A stretch of 9,937 bases of DNA from CANLBN01 sp047629215 (GCA_047629215.1 JBLHWO010000125.1:1-9937); one strand, 5' to 3'. Shown: positions 1 to 6,057, counted from the stretch's first letter. Translations and numbers: made by a program. Notes: generated from the letters alone by a model not told the origin.

Positions 1-547
1 AATAAACTTCGACTACGCCACTATTACCACCTGAGCCGCGGCCTTGTCCTGTATTCCCGCCATGTTGGCCATTGCCTCCTAGGCTCCCATTGCCCGTGTT
101 CCGGCTATCATGGTCTTGGCCATTGCCGCCATTTGCCTCAAGGTTGAACTGTTCGGCTACCAGTTCATCGAAATGCAAAAAACTATTGCCTGCATTTTCA
201 CCTTTATTACCGGGCAAACCTTTATCTCCATGCGCGCCATGAGAACGCCCATTATTAGCGGCTATAGAATGGGCGTTAGCATCCTCCCCAGAAACCGAAA
301 TAGTAACGCCGGGTAGAATCGCCAGACGATGGGAGGCAATTGTTATCGTTTTGCTGGGAAGCGCGAGGTCCTGGCTAATCACCAAATCATAGGCCTTAAT
401 TATCAATTTTTTGAAGGTCCAAGTCTCGGATCCAAACGCTGGCATGCGAAAAACAGTGCCGGTAATAAAGACGCTATCAGGGGTTTCTTAAATGAGGAAG
501 TCAGCTTCCTTGGCGTAAGTTAGCTAGATTGAAGCAGTGTTAGTCAT
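1..547 (-). pseudogene. Glycine/asparagine-rich, partly collagen-like protein, 5' part, with two in-frame stops; runs off left edge
   Basis: Reading leftwards from an ATG at 547-545 gives one frame that stays open to the window edge, apart from a TAG (526-524) and a TAA (490-488). The short pieces between the stops (MTNTASI, then LTYAKEADFLI) read smoothly into ETPDSVFITGTVFRMPAFG, and a purine-rich GGGGA precedes the ATG by 4 bases. This suggests an old start followed by two nonsense mutations. After the second stop there are about 160 uninterrupted codons. A beta-rich segment comes first (with WTFKKLIIKAYDLVI and LAILPGVTISVSGEDA). Next is a collagen-like stretch (GDKGLPGNKGENAGN), then GGNGQ-type glycine repeats near the edge. 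No signal peptide is visible at the inferred N-terminus. I do not recognise the family; a surface or secreted structural role is only a guess from composition. Alternatively a shorter protein starts at the ATG at 445-443. The plus-strand ORFs here are shadows of this frame. Confidence 0.6.
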
Positions 548-1639
548 ATCTTCCCCATACCTAACGGGTTAATCCTAAAAAACGCCTTCTGTAAGCGCTT
601 CTGAGGGCCGCAATCAAAATACTACTATAATAGGATTTTTTTACTCGCATTTTAAATGCTCACCTTGGCCTAAAGTCAATGATGGCAAGCCTTGACCACC
701 AAGGATGGTGGGAATGGCAGTTTTGCTTGAAGCCTTAACAGGCCCATGGTTTTCACGTCGACCAGCAAAATGCAGTCAACTTTCAATTTATGGCCGAAAA
801 AAATGCTTGATTTTAGTGCTTTTAGTTTCTAGATCAAATGACAACGCATTTTTAAGCCGCGAGTAATTATTGATTGTTATTATGGCAGCGAACTTACAAT
901 CTAAACTGCGGAGCCAGTTAAAGTCAAATTTTATCCATAAGCACAATGGCTAAGGTGGGTGAAGCCGTTACTAATTATTCTTTGAGCAAAGGTTAATCTA
1001 TCTGGTGGTGTTATCAAGCGGGTAAATTTTTGTACTAAAATAATGGCGTACATCAAACTCCTCGCATAAAGCCTATATCGAAAAGCCGTATCCAGAACAC
1101 TATTCGATAACCGAAAAGGAGATAGCCCGAATATTTGGTAGATGCGCTACAGATATCTCTACCAGTGTTGCTGCCACTGAGCTTCAGTGTTTTTGGTAAA
1201 AGTACAGTTTATGCTAGACACCGCTCTCTTCGATCCAGCTGCGGCTTTTAGTATAATGAGCCCAGCGCCATAATTGCGGCAATTCATAAAATATCTGGGC
1301 GCGTGGTTAGCGGAGGAGGAAAAATTATGGGAGAGTGCTTCAAATGGCTTGTAATAAGAATATTGGCGGGAATGGCTGTCTGCTTTCAGCCAAAGTGTCT
1401 GTATGTTCGGTAAGCTCCTACCCACTAATCGAGCATGCGAGTCGTGAGAAGTGCTCAATTCTTAGTAATTGAGCTTTTTCAGCCATATCTGTTACAAGCT
1501 CGTCTTCGGGACTTGTATCAAGAGGTAAACTGTATTTCTAAAAGCGCTTCAACTTATCTTCAGAGCCAATTTCGTATCAATAGATACTGAAGTCGCAGTA
1601 ACTTTATCATGCTCGCTGAACGTTTCGTTAACTCTTTTT
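548..1639. other. Gene-poor stretch of about 1.1 kb, probably decayed sequence
   Basis: I find no convincing gene. A 99-codon minus-strand frame at 1159-1458 has a composition rich in His, Ser, Trp and Cys and no recognisable motif. A plus-strand frame around 1035-1199 reads plausibly for about 20 residues (EKPYPEHYSITEKEIARIFG) but lacks a start and stops soon after; it may be a gene remnant. Small palindromes are present: GCATTT-T-AAATGC at 647-659, and AAGCGCTT at 593-600 and again at 1542-1549. The one notable signal is a very strong ribosome binding site before a 28-codon ORF at 1327, listed separately. Confidence 0.5.
1327..1413 (+). CDS. Possible 28-residue small protein behind a near-perfect Shine-Dalgarno
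   Basis: GGAGGAGG at 1312-1319 lies 7 bases before an ATG that opens a 28-codon frame ending in TAA at 1411-1413. This is the strongest ribosome binding site in the window. The peptide begins MGECFKWLVIRILAGMAV and has a hydrophobic middle (LVIRILAGMAVCF) flanked by lysines, so a single short membrane helix is conceivable. It contains three cysteines. I recognise no family, see no clear promoter, and the surrounding sequence looks decayed, so chance occurrence is quite possible. Confidence 0.2.
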   Translation: MGECFKWLVIRILAGMAVCFQPKCLYVR

Positions 1640-1906
1640 TCACAAATCAACATTTCTGGTTAAAACTTCTGCGGATGTGATAATTCGTTTTGTTCGATAA
1701 AGTTCAGGATGTTTTTCATTGTCCGCATATCCTACTGGCTCTCCAGCACCTGTATTCACAAACCAGGAGTTTTCTGGGATACGATCACCGAGTAGTTTTT
1801 TAAATTCAGCTGGTTTAATGCCGAGTGCTTGAGCTGCTGCATTGTAGGTGCAGCGAGTCTTAACATCGTTAATATAATTTCGTATGTTGCTGATCTTTTC
1901 TTGCAT
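1640..1906 (-). CDS. Small conserved-type hypothetical protein (88 aa)
   Basis: This is an 88-residue protein of ordinary composition. Its N-terminal helix region (IRNYINDVKTRCTY) is followed by a stretch that could be a small helix-turn-helix (NAAAQALGIKPAEFKKLLGD), then PENSWFVNTGAGEPVGY and KHPELYRTKRII. The layout CTY-x-A-x-A-LG then SW-VN-G-P-GY resembles the helix-turn-helix and loop order of alkyltransferase-like proteins. The PCHR active-site motif is absent, so I assign no function. The block has the look of a conserved bacterial family of unknown role. The ATG at 1906 is the only reasonable start: an in-frame stop lies 8 codons upstream. No good Shine-Dalgarno is visible, which weakens the case slightly. 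The gene stands alone, convergent to nothing intact, in gene-poor surroundings. Confidence 0.65.
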   Translation of the reverse strand: MQEKISNIRNYINDVKTRCTYNAAAQALGIKPAEFKKLLGDRIPENSWFVNTGAGEPVGYADNEKHPELYRTKRIITSAEVLTRNVDL

Positions 1907-2046
1907 TAAAAGGGTAATCCCAGGTTAGAGTTAACGCCCCCAGTAGGGACATGAAAATCGGGGTTGAACGCATACAATGTACGATTTTGCCGTGTATTTT
2001 GAATCAGTGAACCATATTAACTGATTTTACGCGTCAGAATCATTGG

Positions 2047-2072
2047 AATCAATGGGGTCAGGGCCATTGATT
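2047..2072. repeat. REP-like hairpin with GGGGTCAGGG loop motif
   Basis: AATCAATGG and CCATTGATT form a perfect 9-bp inverted repeat around an 8-base loop (GGTCAGGG). From memory, the string TGGGGTCAG is typical of short palindromic elements near REP-associated tyrosine transposases (RAYT) in marine gammaproteobacteria. No transposase gene is in the window, so this would be a non-autonomous relic or a dispersed copy. Confidence 0.45.
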
Positions 2073-2248
2073 GTTCGCGTCACGCCCTTTTTTTGATTTT
2101 CAGCCCCTATCTACTGGCCCAGCAACCGCGCCCTGCTGCACTCTGACTTCAAACTCTCGACGAAACCGATAGCTCCCCGACAACCAAAATTTATTTATCG
2201 TTAATCGTATTTCCTTTAGATCAGCTCCGCCATACGGCCTTTAATCGG

Positions 2249-2271
2249 CCCCATTGATCTGTCATTGACCC
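2249..2271. repeat. Partial inverted copy of the REP-like element
   Basis: CCCCATTGAT at 2249-2258 is the exact reverse complement of ATCAATGGGG at 2048-2057. TGACCC at 2266-2271 is the reverse complement of GGGTCA at 2055-2060. Together with the hairpin at 2047-2072 it bounds a segment of about 210 bases with inverted ends, as expected for a paired REP (BIME-like) arrangement or a tiny non-autonomous element. Confidence 0.35.
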
Positions 2272-2345
2272 GTTATTTATCTATTTGATTGGTTTACACA
2301 TCCTCTCTTATCTTTGGGTAAGGTGACCACAAAGCTGCAATTTTC

Positions 2346-3167
2346 TTACAGGTTAAACCGTTCCCGTAAATATAGTGCCACTCCATCGTCATGGTGATGG
2401 CCAATTACTGAGCTTGCAGCTGCTTTTACGGTGTCGTTGGCGTTTTCGGGCGCATAGCATTCGTCCGCTAATTCGAACATGCTGAGGTCGTTGTCGTTAT
2501 CGCCAAAGCAAATGATTTTGCTAGCGTTAAGCTGCTGCTTTAATAGTTCTACTGCGTCGCCTTTATTGGCATCACTATGATGTATGTCCATCCATTTTAA
2601 TCCCTTACCTTCTAGGGCCGGGCCGGAATATGAGATAAGGTTGGACTTGCGGCTGAGGCCTTTTTCGACAGAGTCTACATCGCTTGCCTTTCCCAGCATG
2701 CTAATGTTAGTAATTTGTGCATCGCTTGGCATAAGCTCTATCGGCAGTACATTGGCGCTGGGCCGTATATGAAAAGTATTGAGTAGGCATTCTTCGGCTT
2801 CGTGGGCCACTTCCGGATGATAGATGAAGTGGTTATTATTTTTATCGATACTGGTAATGAAAGGAGTAATACCTTGAGATAAGGTGGCATCCATTATATA
2901 AATCGCTTCTGCCACTGTTAAGAGCTTGTCTAAAGAAAGTGCGTTAGTTTTTGGGTCCCAAGTAATGACGCCATTACTGTAAATATGGGGTAGATGAAAG
3001 CCATGCCCTTCAATAATATTTTGCGCCGAATGCAGAGTCCGGCCCGTTGCTAAAGTATAAGCAATATTTTTTTTTGTCAGGAGTGACAACGTTTCTTTGG
3101 TGAAGGGCGAAATTTGAGAGGCATTATTTAATAGTGTGCCATCTAAGTCGAAAACAATCAGTTCCAT
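2346..3167 (-). CDS. Cof-type HAD-IIB family hydrolase (sugar-phosphate/nucleotide phosphatase-like)
   Basis: This 273-residue soluble protein carries all four HAD motifs. Motif I is DLDGT (nucleophile D7, acid/base D9), motif II is ATGR (41-43, with SNG at 64-66), motif III is the lysine in NKGDAV (K202), and motif IV is GDNDND (222-227, metal ligands D223 and D227). The large insertion between motifs II and III is the type IIB cap of the Cof/YidA group. These are cytoplasmic Mg-dependent phosphatases acting on sugar phosphates, flavin precursors or pyridoxal phosphate; the exact substrate cannot be read from sequence. Length is normal and the gene looks intact. The ATG at 3167 puts the DxDGT motif seven residues in, as is usual. 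No clear Shine-Dalgarno precedes it. It is transcribed away from the SAM cluster and has no operon partner here. Confidence 0.9.
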   Translation of the reverse strand: MELIVFDLDGTLLNNASQISPFTKETLSLLTKKNIAYTLATGRTLHSAQNIIEGHGFHLPHIYSNGVITWDPKTNALSLDKLLTVAEAIYIMDATLSQGITPFITSIDKNNNHFIYHPEVAHEAEECLLNTFHIRPSANVLPIELMPSDAQITNISMLGKASDVDSVEKGLSRKSNLISYSGPALEGKGLKWMDIHHSDANKGDAVELLKQQLNASKIICFGDNDNDLSMFELADECYAPENANDTVKAAASSVIGHHHDDGVALYLRERFNL

Positions 3168-3614
3168 GGAATAATGCAGGCCTAAGCATGTGTATGTGTG
3201 TAATTATATGTATAGTAACGATATTTGTATGTAAATGTTAGAGGCTTATATTGAGTACATACAGACTTCAAGTTTATACGTTGGGGCTGCTCGATCGGCG
3301 TTTATTGGTTTTTTGATCTCGTAATAAAAGGCTTCTTTAGCCTAAAAAGCTTAGCTGGCGCACTTAAACTTTGCTCCATAGGGTAGGCTTCGAGGATTGA
3401 GGCTGCCGGATCCTACTCATCGACAACTGATCCTGCTTGTTCAAATAAGTAACTTTCATGTGATGATGCAGAGCCGGCATACATCTATCCGTGTCAATAA
3501 GCGGTAACGGAAGCTTTGCCTTCAATTATCGCCTCACTGCTCGCCTTAAGCAAAGTTCCCTAAACGACGAGCCCATAGCGTTTACACAGCATTTTGATTT
3601 TCTTTACCTGGAAG
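3168..3614. other. Gene-poor divergent intergenic region between the HAD gene and sahR
   Basis: No gene is supported on either strand. The left edge is AT-rich with alternating TGTATG-like steps and the candidate HAD promoter. A short hairpin at 3329-3343 (AGGCT, five-base loop, AGCCT) is followed on the minus strand by TTTTATT. It could act as a weak minus-strand terminator, but I see no minus-strand gene upstream for it to end. The right edge leads into the sahR operator. Confidence 0.45.
3203..3208 (-). promoter_or_regulatory. Candidate -10 box for the HAD hydrolase gene
   Basis: On the minus strand a perfect TATAAT lies 35 bases before the start codon, which would give a leader of roughly 28-30 bases. 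A TTTACA (plus-strand positions 3230-3235) sits upstream, but at 21 bases the spacing is too long for a standard sigma-70 pair. The promoter call therefore rests mainly on the -10 box in AT-rich DNA. Confidence 0.3.
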
Positions 3615-3638
3615 CTATATCAAAAAATATTGATATAG
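3615..3638. promoter_or_regulatory. Perfect 9-6-9 palindrome, predicted operator of the SahR-type regulator
   Basis: CTATATCAA and TTGATATAG form a perfect 9-bp inverted repeat separated by six bases (AAAATA). Partial half-sites continue downstream: TTGAT at 3641, TGATAT at 3650-3655 and TGATAT at 3661-3666. The palindrome ends two bases before the predicted -35 box of sahR. A symmetric site of this size suits a dimeric ArsR-family winged-helix protein, and the gene right behind it encodes one. Autoregulation is therefore the simplest reading (inference). I have not compared it with a published SahR consensus. Confidence 0.65.
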
Positions 3639-3640
3639 GT

Positions 3641-3669
3641 TTGATCCTCTGATATTCCCCTGATATAGT
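3641..3669 (+). promoter_or_regulatory. Predicted sigma-70 promoter of sahR, giving a leaderless transcript
   Basis: A -35 box TTGATC (3641-3646) and a -10 box TATAGT (3664-3669) are separated by exactly 17 bases. The -10 box is preceded by TGA, the extended -10 arrangement. Transcription would start about seven bases on, near 3676. The only available sahR start codon is at 3678, so the mRNA would have almost no leader. This agrees with the absence of any Shine-Dalgarno before that ATG. Both boxes overlap the extra TTGAT/TGATAT half-sites, so bound regulator could block RNA polymerase. Confidence 0.55.
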
Positions 3670-3677
3670 ACCTCTCA

Positions 3678-4646
3678 ATGATTGACTCAAGCCTATCCTT
3701 TGGAGATGTCTCCGCCCTGAATAAAGCCGCCGGCGAACCTTTGCGCTTAGAGATTTTGCGTGTGTTGGCTCAGGATTCTTATGGCGTATTAGAGCTGTGT
3801 GAGATTTTTCAGCATAAGCAGTCGGGGATGAGCCACCACTTAAAGGTGCTCGCTGAGGCGGGTTTAGTGGCAAAGCGGCGAGAAGGCAACTCGATTTTTT
3901 ATAGCCGTGCACTGCCTCACGTTGTGGATGAGTTTGGGGCCTTGTATCAACAGTTATGCGCTACGGTTGATTCGATAGCGATTTCAAAGCTGGTGGCGAA
4001 GCGCCTACAGAGAACGCAGGAAGAAAGAGCTGGTCAGTCTCAGCAATTTTTTGTGGAGCAGGCCGATAAATTTAAAGCTCAGCAAGATTTAATTGCTGAG
4101 TACCCTGCTTATGGAGAAGTGGTAGCGGAATTATTGAATAAGACCGTTTTGCTCGAGCGCAATGTGGCAGTAGAGGTCGGCCCCGGAGCGGGTGAATGCT
4201 TGCCTGTTTTAGCCCAGCAGTTTGATCGGGTAATAGCGCTGGATAATGCGCCTACAATGTTAGAGAAAGCGAAGCAGTATTGTGCCGAACGCAAGCTTGG
4301 CAATATTGACTTTATCAAGGGCGATACTAAATGCCTGCTTGAAAAGAAGTCTACTGTGGACTGCGTTTTACTGAATATGGTGCTTCACCATACACCGTCG
4401 CCCGCAGATATATTTCTTGATGTGTCGGTCTGTTTGAAAAACAAGGGTGCTCTGCTAATAACAGATTTATGTCGCCACGATCAAGATTGGGCTAAGACTG
4501 CCTGTGGCGATCTCTGGTTAGGCTTTGATGCAGAAGAATTAGAACATTGGGCCGCGCTAGCGGGTTTGCGCAAGGGACACAGTAATTATTTGGCATTGCG
4601 TAATGGGTTTCAGATTCAATTGCAGCAATTTTTTAAGGTAGAGTAA
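3678..4646 (+). CDS. sahR: SahR-type transcriptional regulator of the SAM cycle (ArsR HTH fused to methyltransferase-like domain)
   Basis: This 322-residue cytoplasmic protein has two domains. Residues about 10-80 form an ArsR-type winged helix (LNKAAGEPLRLEILRVL, recognition helix SGMSHHLKVLAEAGLV, wing KRREGNSIFYS). The ELCVCD metal motif of arsenic and zinc sensors is not kept: only ELCEIF with a single Cys41 remains, so metal sensing is unlikely. Residues about 120-322 are a class I SAM-dependent methyltransferase fold with motif I VEVGPGAG (165-172), an acidic residue ending strand 2 (LDNAP, D189), and LLNMVLHHTP. This architecture next to metK, ahcY and metF matches SahR, which in studied proteobacteria represses SAM-cycle genes and is released by SAH bound in the methyltransferase-like domain. 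An in-frame TAG at 3666-3668 rules out any earlier start. There is no Shine-Dalgarno; see the promoter entry. A true methyltransferase activity is not excluded. Confidence 0.82.
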   Translation: MIDSSLSFGDVSALNKAAGEPLRLEILRVLAQDSYGVLELCEIFQHKQSGMSHHLKVLAEAGLVAKRREGNSIFYSRALPHVVDEFGALYQQLCATVDSIAISKLVAKRLQRTQEERAGQSQQFFVEQADKFKAQQDLIAEYPAYGEVVAELLNKTVLLERNVAVEVGPGAGECLPVLAQQFDRVIALDNAPTMLEKAKQYCAERKLGNIDFIKGDTKCLLEKKSTVDCVLLNMVLHHTPSPADIFLDVSVCLKNKGALLITDLCRHDQDWAKTACGDLWLGFDAEELEHWAALAGLRKGHSNYLALRNGFQIQLQQFFKVE

Positions 4647-4659
4647 TTATAAGAAAGTA

Positions 4660-4730
4660 GGGTCAGAGTAAATTTTTCTTCAACACCGTCTCAAGTTTTT
4701 ATTGATACGATAGAAATGTTTGCTCGACCC
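4660..4730. repeat. Second REP-like relic in the sahR-metK gap, with possible regulator half-sites
   Basis: TAGGGTCAGAGTAAATTTTT begins at 4658 and GCTCGACCCCATG ends at 4734, so GGGTC (4660-4664) and GACCC (4726-4730) are inverted. The string GGGTCAGAGTAAA resembles the GGGGTCAGGG element at 2047-2072 and, from memory, sequences beside RAYT transposases. Inside lies TCTCAA (4689-4694), seven bases, then TTGATA (4702-4707). This imperfect palindrome resembles the core TATCAA-N6-TTGATA upstream of sahR, but the spacing differs by one base, so a regulator site for metK is only a weak possibility. Confidence 0.35.
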
Positions 4731-4769
4731 CATGTTTTCAAATGACTAACAATCTCAAGAGGAAAAATA

Positions 4770-5924
4770 ATGTCTGAATATTCAGTATTTACATCGGAGT
4801 CTGTGTCTGAAGGTCATCCAGATAAAGTGGCAGACCAAATCTCTGATGCAGTAGTTGATGCAATGCTAAAGGATGATCCTGATTCTCGGGTAGCCGTAGA
4901 GACTATGGTGAAGACAGGGATGGTGGTTTTAGCTGGAGAGGTAAGAACATCGACATACGTTGATTTAGAGGATCTTGTTCGTAAGGTTATTCTTGATATT
5001 GGTTACGATTCAAGTGATGTTGGTTTTGATGGTGCCTCTTGTGCGGTATTAAATGCTATCGGCAAACAGTCGGTCGATATCGCGATGGGTGTTGATGAAG
5101 GTGATGATAAGGACCAAGGGGCAGGTGATCAGGGTTTAATGTTTGGTTATGCAACCAACGAAACCGACGTGCTGATGCCGGCACCTATTTATTATTCACA
5201 CCGTTTGGTTGAGCGTCAGGCAAAGATGCGTAAAGAAAAAGTATTGCCTTGGTTGCGTCCCGATGCGAAAAGCCAAGTTACCTTGCGTTATGAGCATGGT
5301 AAGCCTGTGGCTATTGATGCAATTGTATTGTCAACACAGCACGACGAAGGTATTTCCCTAGAAAATTTACGTGAGGCGGTTCTTGAAGAAATTATTAAGC
5401 CGGTTTTACCTGCAGAGTGGTTACATAAAGACACTTTGTTTCACATTAATCCAACCGGTAATTTTGTGATTGGCGGCCCTGTTGGTGATTGTGGTTTAAC
5501 GGGTAGGAAAATTATTGTCGATACCTACGGTGGTATGGCGCGACATGGTGGTGGAGCATTTTCGGGAAAAGACCCATCAAAAGTAGACCGTTCAGCAGCC
5601 TATGCAGCGCGTTACGTTGCAAAAAATATTGTTGCGGCAGGCATGGCGGATCGTTGTGAAATACAGGTTTCTTATGCAATTGGTGTATCTGAGCCCACTT
5701 CGATCTCCATTAATACTTTTGGTACTGGAAAGTTACCAGAGTCAGAGATTTCTGACTTAGTACGAGAGCATTTTGACCTGCGCGCAGGTGGATTAGTGGC
5801 TATGCTTGATCTTAAACGCCCTATTTACCAGTCTACCGCTGCTTATGGACACTTTGGTAGAGAAGAAGAAAATTTCACGTGGGAAAAAACCGATAAAGTA
5901 GAGGACTTGAAAAAAGCACTTTAG
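4770..5924 (+). CDS. metK: S-adenosylmethionine synthetase (methionine adenosyltransferase)
   Basis: The enzyme makes SAM from methionine and ATP, releasing phosphate and pyrophosphate. It acts in the cytoplasm as a tetramer with Mg and K. Its 384 residues equal the Escherichia coli protein in length. Visible motifs are EGHPDK (14-19, catalytic His16 and Asp18), GAGDQGLMFGYA (117-128, ATP-binding signature 1), and GGGAFSGKDPSKVDRS (260-275, P-loop-like signature 2 with the phosphate-contacting lysines). The sequence is intact with no substitutions in these blocks. AAGAGGA at 4757-4763 is a good ribosome binding site six bases before the ATG. It begins 123 bases after sahR in the same direction; the gap holds a REP-like relic and no terminator. 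It is expected to be under SahR control (inference from the known regulon). Confidence 0.98.
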   Translation: MSEYSVFTSESVSEGHPDKVADQISDAVVDAMLKDDPDSRVAVETMVKTGMVVLAGEVRTSTYVDLEDLVRKVILDIGYDSSDVGFDGASCAVLNAIGKQSVDIAMGVDEGDDKDQGAGDQGLMFGYATNETDVLMPAPIYYSHRLVERQAKMRKEKVLPWLRPDAKSQVTLRYEHGKPVAIDAIVLSTQHDEGISLENLREAVLEEIIKPVLPAEWLHKDTLFHINPTGNFVIGGPVGDCGLTGRKIIVDTYGGMARHGGGAFSGKDPSKVDRSAAYAARYVAKNIVAAGMADRCEIQVSYAIGVSEPTSISINTFGTGKLPESEISDLVREHFDLRAGGLVAMLDLKRPIYQSTAAYGHFGREEENFTWEKTDKVEDLKKAL

Positions 5925-5940
5925 TGATGCTTGAGTAATA

Positions 5941-5978
5941 CATTAAGTAGCCTTACTTTAATGAGCAGTTACTTAATG
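5941..5978 (+). promoter_or_regulatory. Three-armed repeat upstream of ahcY (one inverted and two direct copies), function unknown
   Basis: CATTAAGTA (5941-5949) is perfectly inverted as TACTTAATG (5970-5978). A near copy, TACTTTAATG (5954-5963), lies between them, so the left arm could pair with either right copy. The near pairing has a four-base loop (GCCT) and one bulged T; the far one has a 20-base loop. The two right copies are direct repeats 16 bases apart. No T-run follows, so it is not an ordinary terminator. It could be an operator or a switchable RNA leader. It does not match the SAH riboswitch pattern I know. Confidence 0.45.
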
Positions 5979-6038
5979 ACAAATTATTTAATTAAAAATA
6001 GTTAATGCGTCCGACGATTAGCGTGCGGCGTTTAGAAT

Positions 6039-6052
6039 AAACCTGGAGGTTT
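6039..6052 (+). promoter_or_regulatory. ahcY ribosome binding site inside a palindrome
   Basis: AAACCTGGAGGTTT is a perfect palindrome holding the Shine-Dalgarno GGAGG (6045-6049), eight bases before the ahcY ATG. In RNA it can form a 5-bp stem (AAACC/GGTTT) with a TGGA tetraloop that partly hides the site. Such a stem is weak (three A-U, two G-C pairs), so any effect would be modest or need another factor. Confidence 0.5.
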
Positions 6053-6057
6053 TTAAC

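Larger units (their letters stand above)
1907..2345. other. Intergenic stretch with REP-like inverted repeats, no gene
   Basis: No coding sequence is visible on either strand. The stretch holds a REP-like hairpin (2047-2072) and, about 200 bases further on, a partial copy in opposite orientation (2249-2271); both are listed separately. A run of seven T follows GCGTCACGCCC near 2077-2094. A weak terminator could be imagined there, but the possible stems conflict with the hairpin and no plus-strand gene precedes it. Nothing else stands out. Confidence 0.55.

Noticed and set aside
110..523. Two plus-strand ORFs of 68 and 64 codons
   Set aside because: They are antisense shadows of the minus-strand glycine-rich frame, whose repeats explain the base composition.
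488..526. Stop-codon recoding of TAG/TAA in the glycine-rich gene
   Set aside because: TAG ends metK and metF normally, no recoding signal is visible, and the MFS pseudogene shows that decay is common here.
1035..1199. Plus-strand frame containing EKPYPEHYSITEKEIARIFG
   Set aside because: It looks protein-like for about 20 residues, but there is no start codon and it ends at 1199; at most it is a gene remnant I cannot identify.
1159..1458. 99-codon minus-strand ORF
   Set aside because: Its composition (many His, Ser, Trp and Cys), lack of any motif and lack of a ribosome binding site look like chance in decayed sequence.
2061..2094. Rho-independent terminator (GGGC...GCCC followed by seven T)
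   Set aside because: The stem is only four pairs, conflicts with the better REP-like hairpin, and there is no plus-strand gene upstream to terminate.
3604..3912. 102-codon minus-strand ORF over the sahR start
   Set aside because: It is antisense to the clear ArsR helix-turn-helix coding region and shows no motifs.
5925..6057. SAH or SAM riboswitch before ahcY
   Set aside because: The conserved SAH riboswitch core (a CCGAGGAGCG-like stretch followed by a GCCAGGCTCG-type arm) is absent; only the unrelated CATTAAGTA repeats are seen.
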